Shown here: positions 44,320 to 52,537 of the stretch, piece by piece
How the letters are laid out: each line of letters opens with the position of its first letter
How positions within the stretch are numbered: position 1 is the stretch's first letter
Origin: an uncultured Bacteroidales bacterium
GTDB taxonomy: Bacteria > Bacteroidota > Bacteroidia > Bacteroidales > Bacteroidaceae
Direction of reading: 5' to 3'
Assembly: GCA_902779085.1 (NCBI GenBank)
Contig: CACYZY010000001.1
Span: 372,001 to 436,000, forward strand
DNA length: 64,000 nucleotides
The notes under the pieces: model-generated
What the model was told of the DNA's origin: nothing
Databases searched by the model: none
What the model saw: only the letters and a program-made list of their open reading frames with translations
Translations under genes and position numbers: made by a program

Positions 44320-47271
44320 ATGAAAAAGCTATTATTCTGTTTATCCATATCATTGTTAATGGTGGCGTCAGCTGTTGCTCAGACAAGAAATATCACAGTA
44401 AGGGGTAAGGTACTTGATAAAGATTCAGGTGAACCTGTGGTACAGGCCACTATTCAAATGCTTTCTCTCCCAGACAGTACATATGTTAATGGCGCAGCAA
44501 CTCTTGATGATGGCACGTTTGAATTACCCAAAGTATCTGCAGGGAAGTATGTAATGAAGATTTCTTTCATTGGTTACAAGCCTGTATTTGAACAGCTTAC
44601 ATTGAGTAACAATCGTACCAACTTAGATGTGGGTACAAAGAAACTGGAGTTGGATGCAATCGCCTTGCGTGAGGCTATTGTAACAGCAATGGCATCGCAA
44701 GTACAAGTGGTTGAAGATACCTTGTTATATAATGCCAATGCATATCGTACGCCGGAAGGTGCCATGTTGGAGGAATTGGTGAAAAAACTGCCAGGTGCCG
44801 AGGTGGATGATTCTGGTAATATTAAAATTAATGGTAAAGATATCAAGAAGTTGATGGTGAATGGGAAAGAGTTTTTCGGAGGAGATGTACAAACAGGACT
44901 CAAGAACTTGCCTGTTGATATGGTGGAGAATCTTAAGACCTACGATCGACAATCTGATATGGCTCGCGTAACAGGTATCGAAGATGGTGAAGAAGAAACG
45001 GTGCTTGACTTGACCGTTAAGAAAAATATGAACCAAGGTTTGTTTGGTAATATTGATTTGGGGGCAGGTACGGAGCATAGATATACCAGTCGTGCAATGA
45101 TGAACTATTTCAATGGTTCTACACAGTTAACGTTTATGGGTGGCGCCAACAATGTGAACGATCAGGGCTTTTCTGGCGGTGGAGGAGGAGGCGGAATGCG
45201 TTTTGGACGAAATAATGGCTTAACTGCGACCAAGACCTTGGGCATGAGTTTTGCTACAGAGACTAAAAAGTTGGAATTGGGTGGTAGCATCAGATATAAT
45301 TGGCGTGACAATGATGTTGCCAACATCGGTTCTCAAGAGAACTTCCTATTTGATGGAAGCAGTTCCTTCATGAACACAAACTCTTTGAGTCGTAATAAAA
45401 ACCACCAGTGGAATGCCAATATGCGTATTGAGTGGAAACCTACTGATAATACAAACATTCTATTTCGCCCGACTGTTTCATTTGGTAAAACCAATAATGG
45501 ATCGGATTCCGAATCAGGAACATTTAGTAGTGACCCTTATCAGTTGGTAGATAATCCTAATGATTATCTGAGTTTTGATTCGCTGGACGATTCAGACCCC
45601 CTGAAAGCAATTCGTAAGAACTTGACTGCTAACAATAGTTTAACTAAGCAGAATACTCTATCTGTGAACAGTTCTTTGCAAGTGAATCAGAAGTTGAATG
45701 ATGCGGGAAGGAATATCACCTTTAGAGGTCAGTTCCGGTATGGTGACAACGATAATGACCAATATACACAATCATTAACACGCTATTATCAGTTGGTAAG
45801 TGTACTGAGTGGTGATTCAACGTTAATCCGTAATCAGTTCATCACTTCACCTACAAAGAACACTACTTATTCTGCCCAGGTGACCTATAGTGAGCCAATA
45901 GCCAAAAATACATTCTTGCAATTCAGCTATGAGTTCCAATATGGATTAAACAAAAATGACCGCAAGACATATAATCTCAATGATTTTCCATGGGTGTTAG
46001 GTGAAAATTTGCCAAATGGTTATTTGAATGCAGAAGTGGACAGCTTGAGTAAGTATGCTGAGTATCGTACTTACAGTCACGAAGGGTCTGTTACTTTGCG
46101 CTTCAACCGTGAAAAATACCAACTGAGTGCCGGCATCAACTTGGAACCTCAACATACAGTGTTGTCATACAAGCGAGGCGACTATATGATTGACACTACT
46201 CGTAATGTATTCAACTTTGCGCCAAATGTGGACTTTAGATATCGTTTCTCGAAGGTGAGCCAGTTGCGTTTCCTGTACCGAGGCAGAAGTTCACAGCCCA
46301 GCATGGAGAATCTGTTGCCAATCACCGACTACACGAATCCACTGAATGTGCGTGTAGGTAATCCTGGATTGAAGCCTTCGTTTACCCATACAGTGACTTT
46401 GTTCTATAATACCTATAATGCAGAGAAACAACGAGGCATTTCTGCTAATGCTTTCTTCAATCTCTCCCAAAATAGTGTCAGCAATAGTCGTATATATAAT
46501 GAGAAGACAGGTGGCTGGACAACCATGCCGAAGAATATCAACGGTAATTGGAATGTGATGGGTATGTTTAACTACAATACTGCTTTGAAGAACCAAAAGT
46601 TCACCATTAATACATTTACCCAGGCTAACTATACAAATAATGTAGGTTATTTGACGGATAATAAGACGCATATTGAACAAAAAAATACTACTACCAACCT
46701 GACATTGGGCGAAAGAGTGAATGGTGCCTATCGTAATGATTGGTTTGAATTTGGCATTAATGGTGCCATCAATTACAGCATTGAGCGAAACAAACTTAAT
46801 ACGCAGAATAATCAAGAACCTTACACCTATTCTTATGGTGCTAACACCCAGATTATTCTGCCTTGGAACATGACTATATCAACTAACATTACTAATCAGG
46901 CACGTCGTGGCTATAGCGATAAGACCATGAACCGTGACGAACTGATTTGGAATGCCCAGATCTCGCAGTCATTGTTTAAAGGAGCAGCTTCATTGAGTAT
47001 AGAGGCTTATGATATCTTGAAGAAGCAGAGTACCATCATGCGTTCCCTTACGGCTAATGGACGTTCGGTAAATCAATATAACGCCATCAATAGTTATGTG
47101 ATGGTGCACTTCATATATCGTCTGAATATCTTTGGAGGAAAGAATGCCCGTCAACAGCAACAGCGCCGACCTGGTGCTGGTGGTTTCCCTCCAGGCGGTT
47201 TCGGGGGTGGTCGCCCTGGTGGCTTTGGAGGCGGAGGCGGCTTTGGTGGAGGCCGTAGGCCAAATGAATAA
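44320..47271 (+). CDS. Outer-membrane receptor-like protein (carboxypeptidase-regulatory + plug + OMP_b-brl_3 barrel)
   Basis: A 983-residue protein with signal peptide KKLLFCLSISLLMVASAVAQ. Residues 22-105 form a carboxypeptidase-regulatory-like domain (VRGKVLDKDSGEPVVQATIQ). Residues 110-230 are plug-like (MLEELVKKLPGAEVDDSGNI, NLPVDMVENLKTYDR). A long beta-barrel follows (about 240-940). The last 40 residues are low-complexity Gln/Arg/Pro/Gly (FPPGGFGGGRPGGFGGGGGF). It resembles TonB-dependent receptors, but with no SusD partner the substrate is unknown. Cardiolipin synthase follows 2 nt downstream. Confidence 0.85.
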   Translation: MKKLLFCLSISLLMVASAVAQTRNITVRGKVLDKDSGEPVVQATIQMLSLPDSTYVNGAATLDDGTFELPKVSAGKYVMKISFIGYKPVFEQLTLSNNRTNLDVGTKKLELDAIALREAIVTAMASQVQVVEDTLLYNANAYRTPEGAMLEELVKKLPGAEVDDSGNIKINGKDIKKLMVNGKEFFGGDVQTGLKNLPVDMVENLKTYDRQSDMARVTGIEDGEEETVLDLTVKKNMNQGLFGNIDLGAGTEHRYTSRAMMNYFNGSTQLTFMGGANNVNDQGFSGGGGGGGMRFGRNNGLTATKTLGMSFATETKKLELGGSIRYNWRDNDVANIGSQENFLFDGSSSFMNTNSLSRNKNHQWNANMRIEWKPTDNTNILFRPTVSFGKTNNGSDSESGTFSSDPYQLVDNPNDYLSFDSLDDSDPLKAIRKNLTANNSLTKQNTLSVNSSLQVNQKLNDAGRNITFRGQFRYGDNDNDQYTQSLTRYYQLVSVLSGDSTLIRNQFITSPTKNTTYSAQVTYSEPIAKNTFLQFSYEFQYGLNKNDRKTYNLNDFPWVLGENLPNGYLNAEVDSLSKYAEYRTYSHEGSVTLRFNREKYQLSAGINLEPQHTVLSYKRGDYMIDTTRNVFNFAPNVDFRYRFSKVSQLRFLYRGRSSQPSMENLLPITDYTNPLNVRVGNPGLKPSFTHTVTLFYNTYNAEKQRGISANAFFNLSQNSVSNSRIYNEKTGGWTTMPKNINGNWNVMGMFNYNTALKNQKFTINTFTQANYTNNVGYLTDNKTHIEQKNTTTNLTLGERVNGAYRNDWFEFGINGAINYSIERNKLNTQNNQEPYTYSYGANTQIILPWNMTISTNITNQARRGYSDKTMNRDELIWNAQISQSLFKGAASLSIEAYDILKKQSTIMRSLTANGRSVNQYNAINSYVMVHFIYRLNIFGGKNARQQQQRRPGAGGFPPGGFGGGRPGGFGGGGGFGGGRRPNE

Positions 47272-47273
47272 TA

Positions 47274-48716
47274 ATGATTGAATGGAATGAAATCGTAAAA
47301 TTGATTGCTTCGTGGTCAGTTTATCTGATTTACTTGGCGGTGATTGTCAGCACCATCTGGGTGGTGGTGCTGGAGAACCGCAACCCTGTGAAGACCATCG
47401 CCTGGGTATTGGTGCTGGTCTTTTTGCCTGTAATAGGATTGTTTTTCTATATCTTTTTTGGAAGAACGCACAGACGTGATCAGATTATCAGTCGTCGTAG
47501 CTATAGTAAACTCTTGAAACGTCCTGAAGAAGAGTATCTCTCACAGCAGGAGAATGATTTACCTGCAGACTATGGAGGACTGATATCTTTATTTCAGCAC
47601 TCCAACCATGCTTTCCCTTATACCAATAATCAAACAGTAATATTCACTTCTGGAGCAGCATGGATAGACGCCTTACTTAAAGAACTGCAGCAGGCAAAAG
47701 ACCACATTCACCTTGAGTCATATATTTTTGCTGACGACGAGGTGGGAAATAGAGTGCGGGATGTATTAGTAGCCAAAGCTCGTGAGGGTATCACTGTGCG
47801 TGTGATACACGATGACGTGGGTAGTTGGCAAACTTCTAACACTTTCTTCTACACCATGATGGAGGCTGGTGTTGAAGTAAGAAGTTTCTTGAAAGTGAGG
47901 TTCCCTTTGTTTACTAATAAGGCCAACTATCGCAATCATCGTAAATTAGTGGTCATCGATGGTCAAACAGGCTTCATCGGAGGAATGAACATAGCTGACC
48001 GTTATGTACAGGGTGTATCCTGGGGAATCTGGAGGGATACTCACATGATGATCAGAGGTAAGGCTGTTCATGGACTACAAACTGCTTTTCTGTTGGATTG
48101 GTACTTCACAGATCGTACATTATTGACCTCTGCACACTATTTCCCAATGGTAGATAGTATTATGGGCAACTCTATCATACAGGTTGTTACCAGTTCTCCT
48201 GTACAGCCTGGCCAGGAAATCGTGATGGGATTGATGAAGGCTATCAGCAATGCTAAGACGTATTTTTATATCCAGACACCTTATTTCCTTCCCACTGAGG
48301 CAATGCTCAATGCGCTGCAAACTGCTGCTATGGCTGGTGTTGATGTGCGACTGATGTTGCCAGAAAGGGCTGATAGTAAAGTTGCTCATTGGGGCTCTAT
48401 GTCGTATTTGGCAGATGTGTTGAAATATGGTGTGAAGGTTTATCTCTATCAGAAGGGTTTTCTCCATTCTAAACTGATGGTTAGTGATGATTTCTTAACT
48501 ACCATTGGATCTACAAATATGGATTTCCGTAGCTTTGAGCATAATTTTGAAGCAAATGCTTTTATCTATGATGAGCAAGTGGCTATGGAAGCACATGAGA
48601 TATTTCTTACTGATCAACGTGATTGCAAGCAGATTACACTCAAGCAATGGGATAAGCGTCCACGTAGAAATAAAGTTGTAGAAAGCTTTATCCGACTGAT
48701 GTCTCCTTTGCTATGA
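47274..48716 (+). CDS. cls: Cardiolipin synthase
   Basis: A 480-residue phospholipase D superfamily enzyme that joins phosphatidylglycerol units into cardiolipin. Two N-terminal membrane helices (about 10-30 and 38-60) precede two H-K-D motifs: NHRKLVVIDGQTGFIGGMNI and LHSKLMVSDDFLTTIGSTNM. Full length. It is only 2 nt after the receptor-like gene and overlaps the convergent rsmD by 29 nt. Confidence 0.94.
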   Translation: MIEWNEIVKLIASWSVYLIYLAVIVSTIWVVVLENRNPVKTIAWVLVLVFLPVIGLFFYIFFGRTHRRDQIISRRSYSKLLKRPEEEYLSQQENDLPADYGGLISLFQHSNHAFPYTNNQTVIFTSGAAWIDALLKELQQAKDHIHLESYIFADDEVGNRVRDVLVAKAREGITVRVIHDDVGSWQTSNTFFYTMMEAGVEVRSFLKVRFPLFTNKANYRNHRKLVVIDGQTGFIGGMNIADRYVQGVSWGIWRDTHMMIRGKAVHGLQTAFLLDWYFTDRTLLTSAHYFPMVDSIMGNSIIQVVTSSPVQPGQEIVMGLMKAISNAKTYFYIQTPYFLPTEAMLNALQTAAMAGVDVRLMLPERADSKVAHWGSMSYLADVLKYGVKVYLYQKGFLHSKLMVSDDFLTTIGSTNMDFRSFEHNFEANAFIYDEQVAMEAHEIFLTDQRDCKQITLKQWDKRPRRNKVVESFIRLMSPLL

Positions 48717-49254
48717 TAGAGGGTTTAAAGAAAGAAAAGTTTACTGCCCCATAGTTGCGGTGCTGTATGAAGTTAGGGTGTCGCTCAAACTGGTAGTTTT
48801 TTCCGTGTTCCAATATAAACAATCCCTTTTCTTTTAATAACTGATTGTCTATGATAAGGTCTGGCAATGAAACTAAGTTAGGTAAAGCATAAGGAGGGTC
48901 TGCGAAGATAAGGTCAAATTGCTGTGGGCAATGATTGATGTATTTAAAGACATCTGCTTTCAAAGGAAGGCAGGATTGGCATCCCAATTCTTTAATTACC
49001 TTGCAAATAAATGCGTAGTGATCGCGGTCTTTCTCTACACTCACCACCTGCTCGCAGCCACGAGATACCAACTCCAGACTAATGCTGCCAGTACCAGCAA
49101 ATAGGTCGAGTGCCTGTATCTGGTTGTTAAAATCAATAAGGTTGCTTAGAATATTGAAAAGATTCTCTTTGGCAAAGTCTGTAGTAGGACGTGCTTTAAA
49201 AGAATGAGGCACATCAAAACGCCTGCCTTTGTATATGCCGCTTACCACTCTCAT
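48688..49254 (-). CDS. rsmD: 16S rRNA (guanine-966-N2)-methyltransferase
   Basis: A 188-residue Rossmann methyltransferase. MRVVSGIYKGR and the TDFAKENLFNIL block, LDLFAGTGSISLELVSRG (SAM-binding), VSVEKD and FADPPYALP (catalytic DPPY) identify RsmD. The start ATG shares one base with the DUF3822 stop (TAATG), so the two are translated together. Confidence 0.94.
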   Translation of the reverse strand: MRVVSGIYKGRRFDVPHSFKARPTTDFAKENLFNILSNLIDFNNQIQALDLFAGTGSISLELVSRGCEQVVSVEKDRDHYAFICKVIKELGCQSCLPLKADVFKYINHCPQQFDLIFADPPYALPNLVSLPDLIIDNQLLKEKGLFILEHGKNYQFERHPNFIQHRNYGAVNFSFFKPSIIAKETSVG

Positions 49255-50021
49255 TATACAGCGGTTTCTATGTCAAAATATGGAGAAATACAGGTGATGT
49301 TGCTGATGTAATGTCCCAGTTCATGCTTTAACTCATCAGCTTCTGAGATATTGTCTGCCAACAAAAGTTCGTCGGATAGTTGGTTCAAGCCTAACTGCTT
49401 CCAGCTATACAAGATATAATATAGCCTATCGGTTATGTGATGACAATTGAAGCTATTGCAATAAATTATGTTGTGATGCTCCATTGCAGCAATGGTAATG
49501 TTGTCTCTTCCTATTACGCACAACAATTGCTTCTGGTTTACATGGTAGTTTTGCAGCGTAAGGTGTTCTATCAACGAAGTTGCTTGTGCCTTTACTTGCG
49601 CCTCTGGAAATTGTTTATATAGCAAAGTAAGCAGTGCTTTGTCTAAGCCATACAATACAACGACATTACTCTTTTGGAGAATATTGAACTCCACTAACTC
49701 ATTATCAACATGATGGAAATTGTGGTAGAAAATGGTCTCTACCTGCTCATCTTCAAAGAAATCTAATGGTACTAAAGTGAAACGCGAGGTCGCAATTACA
49801 ATTGATACCGCCTTATACTGATAGTTTAGCCATTCTAGCTCGTCTATAGCATGCTTGAGATTGGCAGTAAAAGAAAGCGACTCATCTACCTTGTATAAAT
49901 GATGGATGGATGAATCACTTTTCTCCTTAGCTTTAGGGTTAAGAAGTGCAAAATAAAATCCATCCGCTGAAAAGCGGATGGATAATATGTGCTGATTAGA
50001 ATTACTCCCAGTTACCTGCAT
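49254..50021 (-). CDS. DUF3822 family protein (actin-like fold suspected)
   Basis: A 255-residue protein recognised as DUF3822, which neighbours rsmD in Bacteroidales. The start ATG 50021 is inside the upstream gene's end (20-nt overlap). The sequence has two halves that look like paired RNase H-like lobes (ILSIRFSADGFYFALL; CVIGRDNITIAAMEHHNIIY), as in PilM/GspL-type ASKHA proteins, but no ATP-binding motif is clear. This fold suggestion is from pattern only. With the pseudopilin-like gene upstream, it could belong to a pilus-related assembly. Function unknown. Confidence 0.75.
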   Translation of the reverse strand: MQVTGSNSNQHILSIRFSADGFYFALLNPKAKEKSDSSIHHLYKVDESLSFTANLKHAIDELEWLNYQYKAVSIVIATSRFTLVPLDFFEDEQVETIFYHNFHHVDNELVEFNILQKSNVVVLYGLDKALLTLLYKQFPEAQVKAQATSLIEHLTLQNYHVNQKQLLCVIGRDNITIAAMEHHNIIYCNSFNCHHITDRLYYILYSWKQLGLNQLSDELLLADNISEADELKHELGHYISNITCISPYFDIETAV

Positions 50022-50688
50022 TGTTGTTTGCAGTCTCCAGGTCACCAATCTTCAGACCGCAATACTTGTTCAACTGAGCCTGCTGGTCTTTCAGGTTGAT
50101 GATTTCCTGCTTGTCGAGGTCACCAAGATAAGCTTCATAAGGAGTCTTTACTTCAAGCAGACAAATAGGAGCACCAGAACGTGCAATCTGAGTCAGGGTA
50201 TCCATTTGGAACTGTACGCCATTGCCGAAAGGAACATAGCGCAGAGAGTCTGCATTGAAACCCTTTGGGAAGATAGTATCGATAACAGCTACCCAAGTAG
50301 TGTCACGAGAGAAATTCTCCAAACCATTCTTCTTTACTTCATCATATTTGCCAGTCTTCTTAGCCTTATTAATGATAGCCATTGCCTTAGCTTCTGTCAG
50401 ACCATTCTCAAGTTGTGCGTCACTCAACACACCCTTCTTGAACACGAGCGGGAGCTTCTGGTTCTTTACGAAATAGATCAAAGAGTCAAAGTTGTCAGTG
50501 TACTGGCGATCGTGAGTATTGCTATACTCAGCTTGTGCTTTACGGATGTCCAGCAGACGAGCCTGAACGGCTTTGTCTCTAATGTTTTTCTCATTTTCGA
50601 ATCTGACAGGCCCCTGCACACTCTCATAGCAGATGTAGACCAAAAGTAATGCGATGGCCGCCAAAACAATGTTTAATACTGTCTTCAT
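50002..50688 (-). CDS. Single-helix-anchored protein resembling a pseudopilin
   Basis: A 228-residue protein from ATG 50688. A hydrophobic N-terminal helix (TVLNIVLAAIALLLVYICYE) continues into a long charged helix (RFENEKNIRDKAVQARLLDIRKAQ) and then YSNTHDRQYTDNFDSLIYFV. This helix plus AQ-x-Y...DSL pattern is close to type II secretion or type IV pilin major subunits. No prepilin peptidase G/E cleavage motif is evident, so the processing may differ or the likeness may be coincidental. The C-terminal half is soluble alpha/beta. DUF3822 and rsmD follow with overlaps. The longer frame from 50766 is excluded by a promoter at 50724-50731. Confidence 0.7.
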   Translation of the reverse strand: MKTVLNIVLAAIALLLVYICYESVQGPVRFENEKNIRDKAVQARLLDIRKAQAEYSNTHDRQYTDNFDSLIYFVKNQKLPLVFKKGVLSDAQLENGLTEAKAMAIINKAKKTGKYDEVKKNGLENFSRDTTWVAVIDTIFPKGFNADSLRYVPFGNGVQFQMDTLTQIARSGAPICLLEVKTPYEAYLGDLDKQEIINLKDQQAQLNKYCGLKIGDLETANNNAGNWE

Positions 50689-50723
50689 GTTATTATTTTT
50701 TTTAGTTATTATTTTCCTTTCTG

Positions 50724-50752
50724 CAAAATTACAAGAAATTATTTTAATTTTG
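50724..50752. promoter_or_regulatory. Divergent -7 boxes for the pseudopilin-like operon and the helicase gene
   Basis: TAATTTTG on the minus strand at 50724-50731 and the same TAATTTTG on the plus strand at 50745-50752. The two start regions lie back to back within 30 bp. Confidence 0.55.
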
Positions 50753-50782
50753 CGCATTGCAAACAATTTTTATTCATAAAAG

Positions 50783-52201
50783 ATGATAAAAAATCATTTG
50801 GTGCAGCAAATTAAGGAAAATTTTCCTTACCAACCAACACTTGAGCAGGAAAAAGTGATAAAAAGTTTGTCAGATTTTTTGTTTTTACCCAAAAACGAAA
50901 CAATATTCCTGCTGAAGGGGTATGCAGGCACTGGAAAGACCTCCTTGTTCAGTGCTTTGGTCAGGACCCTTGACCAGATGCAGCAGAAGTGTGTTTTGCT
51001 GGCGCCAACAGGCAGAGCTGCCAAGGTTTTTGCATCCTATGCTGGCCATCCAGCTTATACCATACACAAGAGGATTTATCGTCAGCAGACGGTAGCTGCC
51101 GATATGGGCAGTTTCTCGCTCAATGATAACCTGTCTAAACATACTCTTTTTATTGTTGATGAGGCTTCTATGATATCCAACCAGGGACTCTCAGGAACAG
51201 CTTTTGGCTCTGGTTGTCTTCTTGATGACTTGATAAAGTTTGTGTATAGTGGTGAAGGTTGTCGCCTCATGCTGATGGGCGACACTGCCCAATTGCCTCC
51301 TGTGGGTGAAGAACTTTCTCCTGCTTTGTATGCGGAAGCTTTGTGCAGTTATGGTCTGCAAGTTATGGAAGAAACACTTACGCAGGTGGTTCGCCAAGGG
51401 CAGGCGTCTGGAATCTTGTTGAATGCTACTGTATTGAGACAAATGATAGCTTCTGGTGATTGCTTCTCTTTGCCTAAGATAAAGGTTGTTGGCTTTGCTG
51501 ATATCAAAGTGTTGCCTGGCAATGAACTGATAGCCCGGCTTGAGGAGTGCTACCAGTGTGATGGAGAAGACGAAACCATCGTAGTGTGCCGCTCTAATAA
51601 GCGAGCTAACATATATAATAACGGTATCCGTGCGCAAATTCTTTGGCGTGAGTCGGAGTTGGAGGGTGGTGATCGTCTGATGGTGGCAAAGAATAATTAT
51701 TTCTGGACACAGCATCATTCTCAGACTGACTTTATTGCCAATGGTGAAATGGCGGTAGTGCGTAGGGTACGTAATGAAAGGGAATTGTATGGTTTCCGCT
51801 TTGCAGATGTATCATTGTTATTGCCTGACTATGCCGATGCAGAAGTTGAGGCTACAGTATTGCTTGATACGTTGCAAAGCGAGGCACCAGCTCTGACCAA
51901 AGATGAGAACGAGCGCTTGTTCAACGAAGTGCTGGAAGATTATTCGCATATTACTCAAAAGCGCGAGCGCTTGAAGAAACTGAAAGAAGATGCCTATTAC
52001 AATGCCTTGCAGATAAAATATGCTTATGCTATAACTTGCCATAAGGCACAGGGTGGTCAATGGAAGAATGTTTTTCTTGACCAAGGTTATATGCCAGAAG
52101 AGTCATTAACACCTGATTATTTCCAATGGCTATATACAGCTTTCACTCGTGCCACTGGCACTCTCTATTTGGTTAATTATCCCAAAGAACAGATAGCTTA
52201 A
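50783..52201 (+). CDS. RecD-like ATP-dependent DNA helicase (AAA_30/UvrD_C_2)
   Basis: A 472-residue superfamily 1 helicase. Walker A is GYAGTGKTSLF; motif II is LFIVDEASMIS; motif III is LMLMGDTAQLPPVG; the C-terminal part has YAYAITCHKAQGGQWKNVF and WLYTAFTRATGTLYLVN (motifs V-VI). It lacks the long N-terminus of RecD2. Such short RecD-like helicases are common in Bacteroidota and unlinked from RecBC; a DNA repair or replication-restart role is likely. A 22-bp-period repeat array lies beyond the gene. Confidence 0.9.
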   Translation: MIKNHLVQQIKENFPYQPTLEQEKVIKSLSDFLFLPKNETIFLLKGYAGTGKTSLFSALVRTLDQMQQKCVLLAPTGRAAKVFASYAGHPAYTIHKRIYRQQTVAADMGSFSLNDNLSKHTLFIVDEASMISNQGLSGTAFGSGCLLDDLIKFVYSGEGCRLMLMGDTAQLPPVGEELSPALYAEALCSYGLQVMEETLTQVVRQGQASGILLNATVLRQMIASGDCFSLPKIKVVGFADIKVLPGNELIARLEECYQCDGEDETIVVCRSNKRANIYNNGIRAQILWRESELEGGDRLMVAKNNYFWTQHHSQTDFIANGEMAVVRRVRNERELYGFRFADVSLLLPDYADAEVEATVLLDTLQSEAPALTKDENERLFNEVLEDYSHITQKRERLKKLKEDAYYNALQIKYAYAITCHKAQGGQWKNVFLDQGYMPEESLTPDYFQWLYTAFTRATGTLYLVNYPKEQIA

Positions 52202-52250
52202 CAAAGGATTTGACCCCTTGTTTCAACGCAGGCTTTACTACGAGTGGACG

Positions 52251-52489
52251 CAGTATCTACTATCACTTGTCGTAGTATCTTCTATGGGGGTAAAGGAGAT
52301 ATTGCGATGGGTGACAGGAAGCATTCCGACACGTCGTGGGAGATATTGCAACGACCCTTGGCAGACATTTGTGTCACCCCTTGCTAATTATTGCGTCACC
52401 CCATAGGAAGCGTTTAGTCAACTAAGAGTAGAGTCCCCGTCTTCCAGAAGTAAAGAAGGCGCCTTCCCGTAGTAGAGAAGACGCCCTCT
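52251..52489. repeat. Degenerate array of about 22-bp units, copy 2
   Basis: Related words recur at 21-24 bp steps: GCAGTATCTACTAT (52250), GTAGTATCTTCTAT (52272), GGAGATATTGC (52295 and 52339), AGACATTTG (52363), and GTGTCACCCC/GCGTCACCCC (52371 and 52393). CGACCCTTGGCAGA (52352-52365) follows the second GGAGATATTGC by two bases, as at 5.56 kb. A further subarray at 52424-52489 has three 22-bp units, two of them about 16/22 identical. The array fills most of the 336-bp gap between the convergent helicase and alaS genes. No ORF of note. Confidence 0.7.
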
Positions 52490-52537
52490 AGAAGATTTCC
52501 CTCAGTTTTTATGATGGTGTTTGTAAAATAAAACTTA

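Noticed and set aside
5463-52489. The 22-bp-period arrays as CRISPR arrays
   Set aside because: Units are degenerate, adjacent and in both orientations, with no unique spacers and no cas genes.
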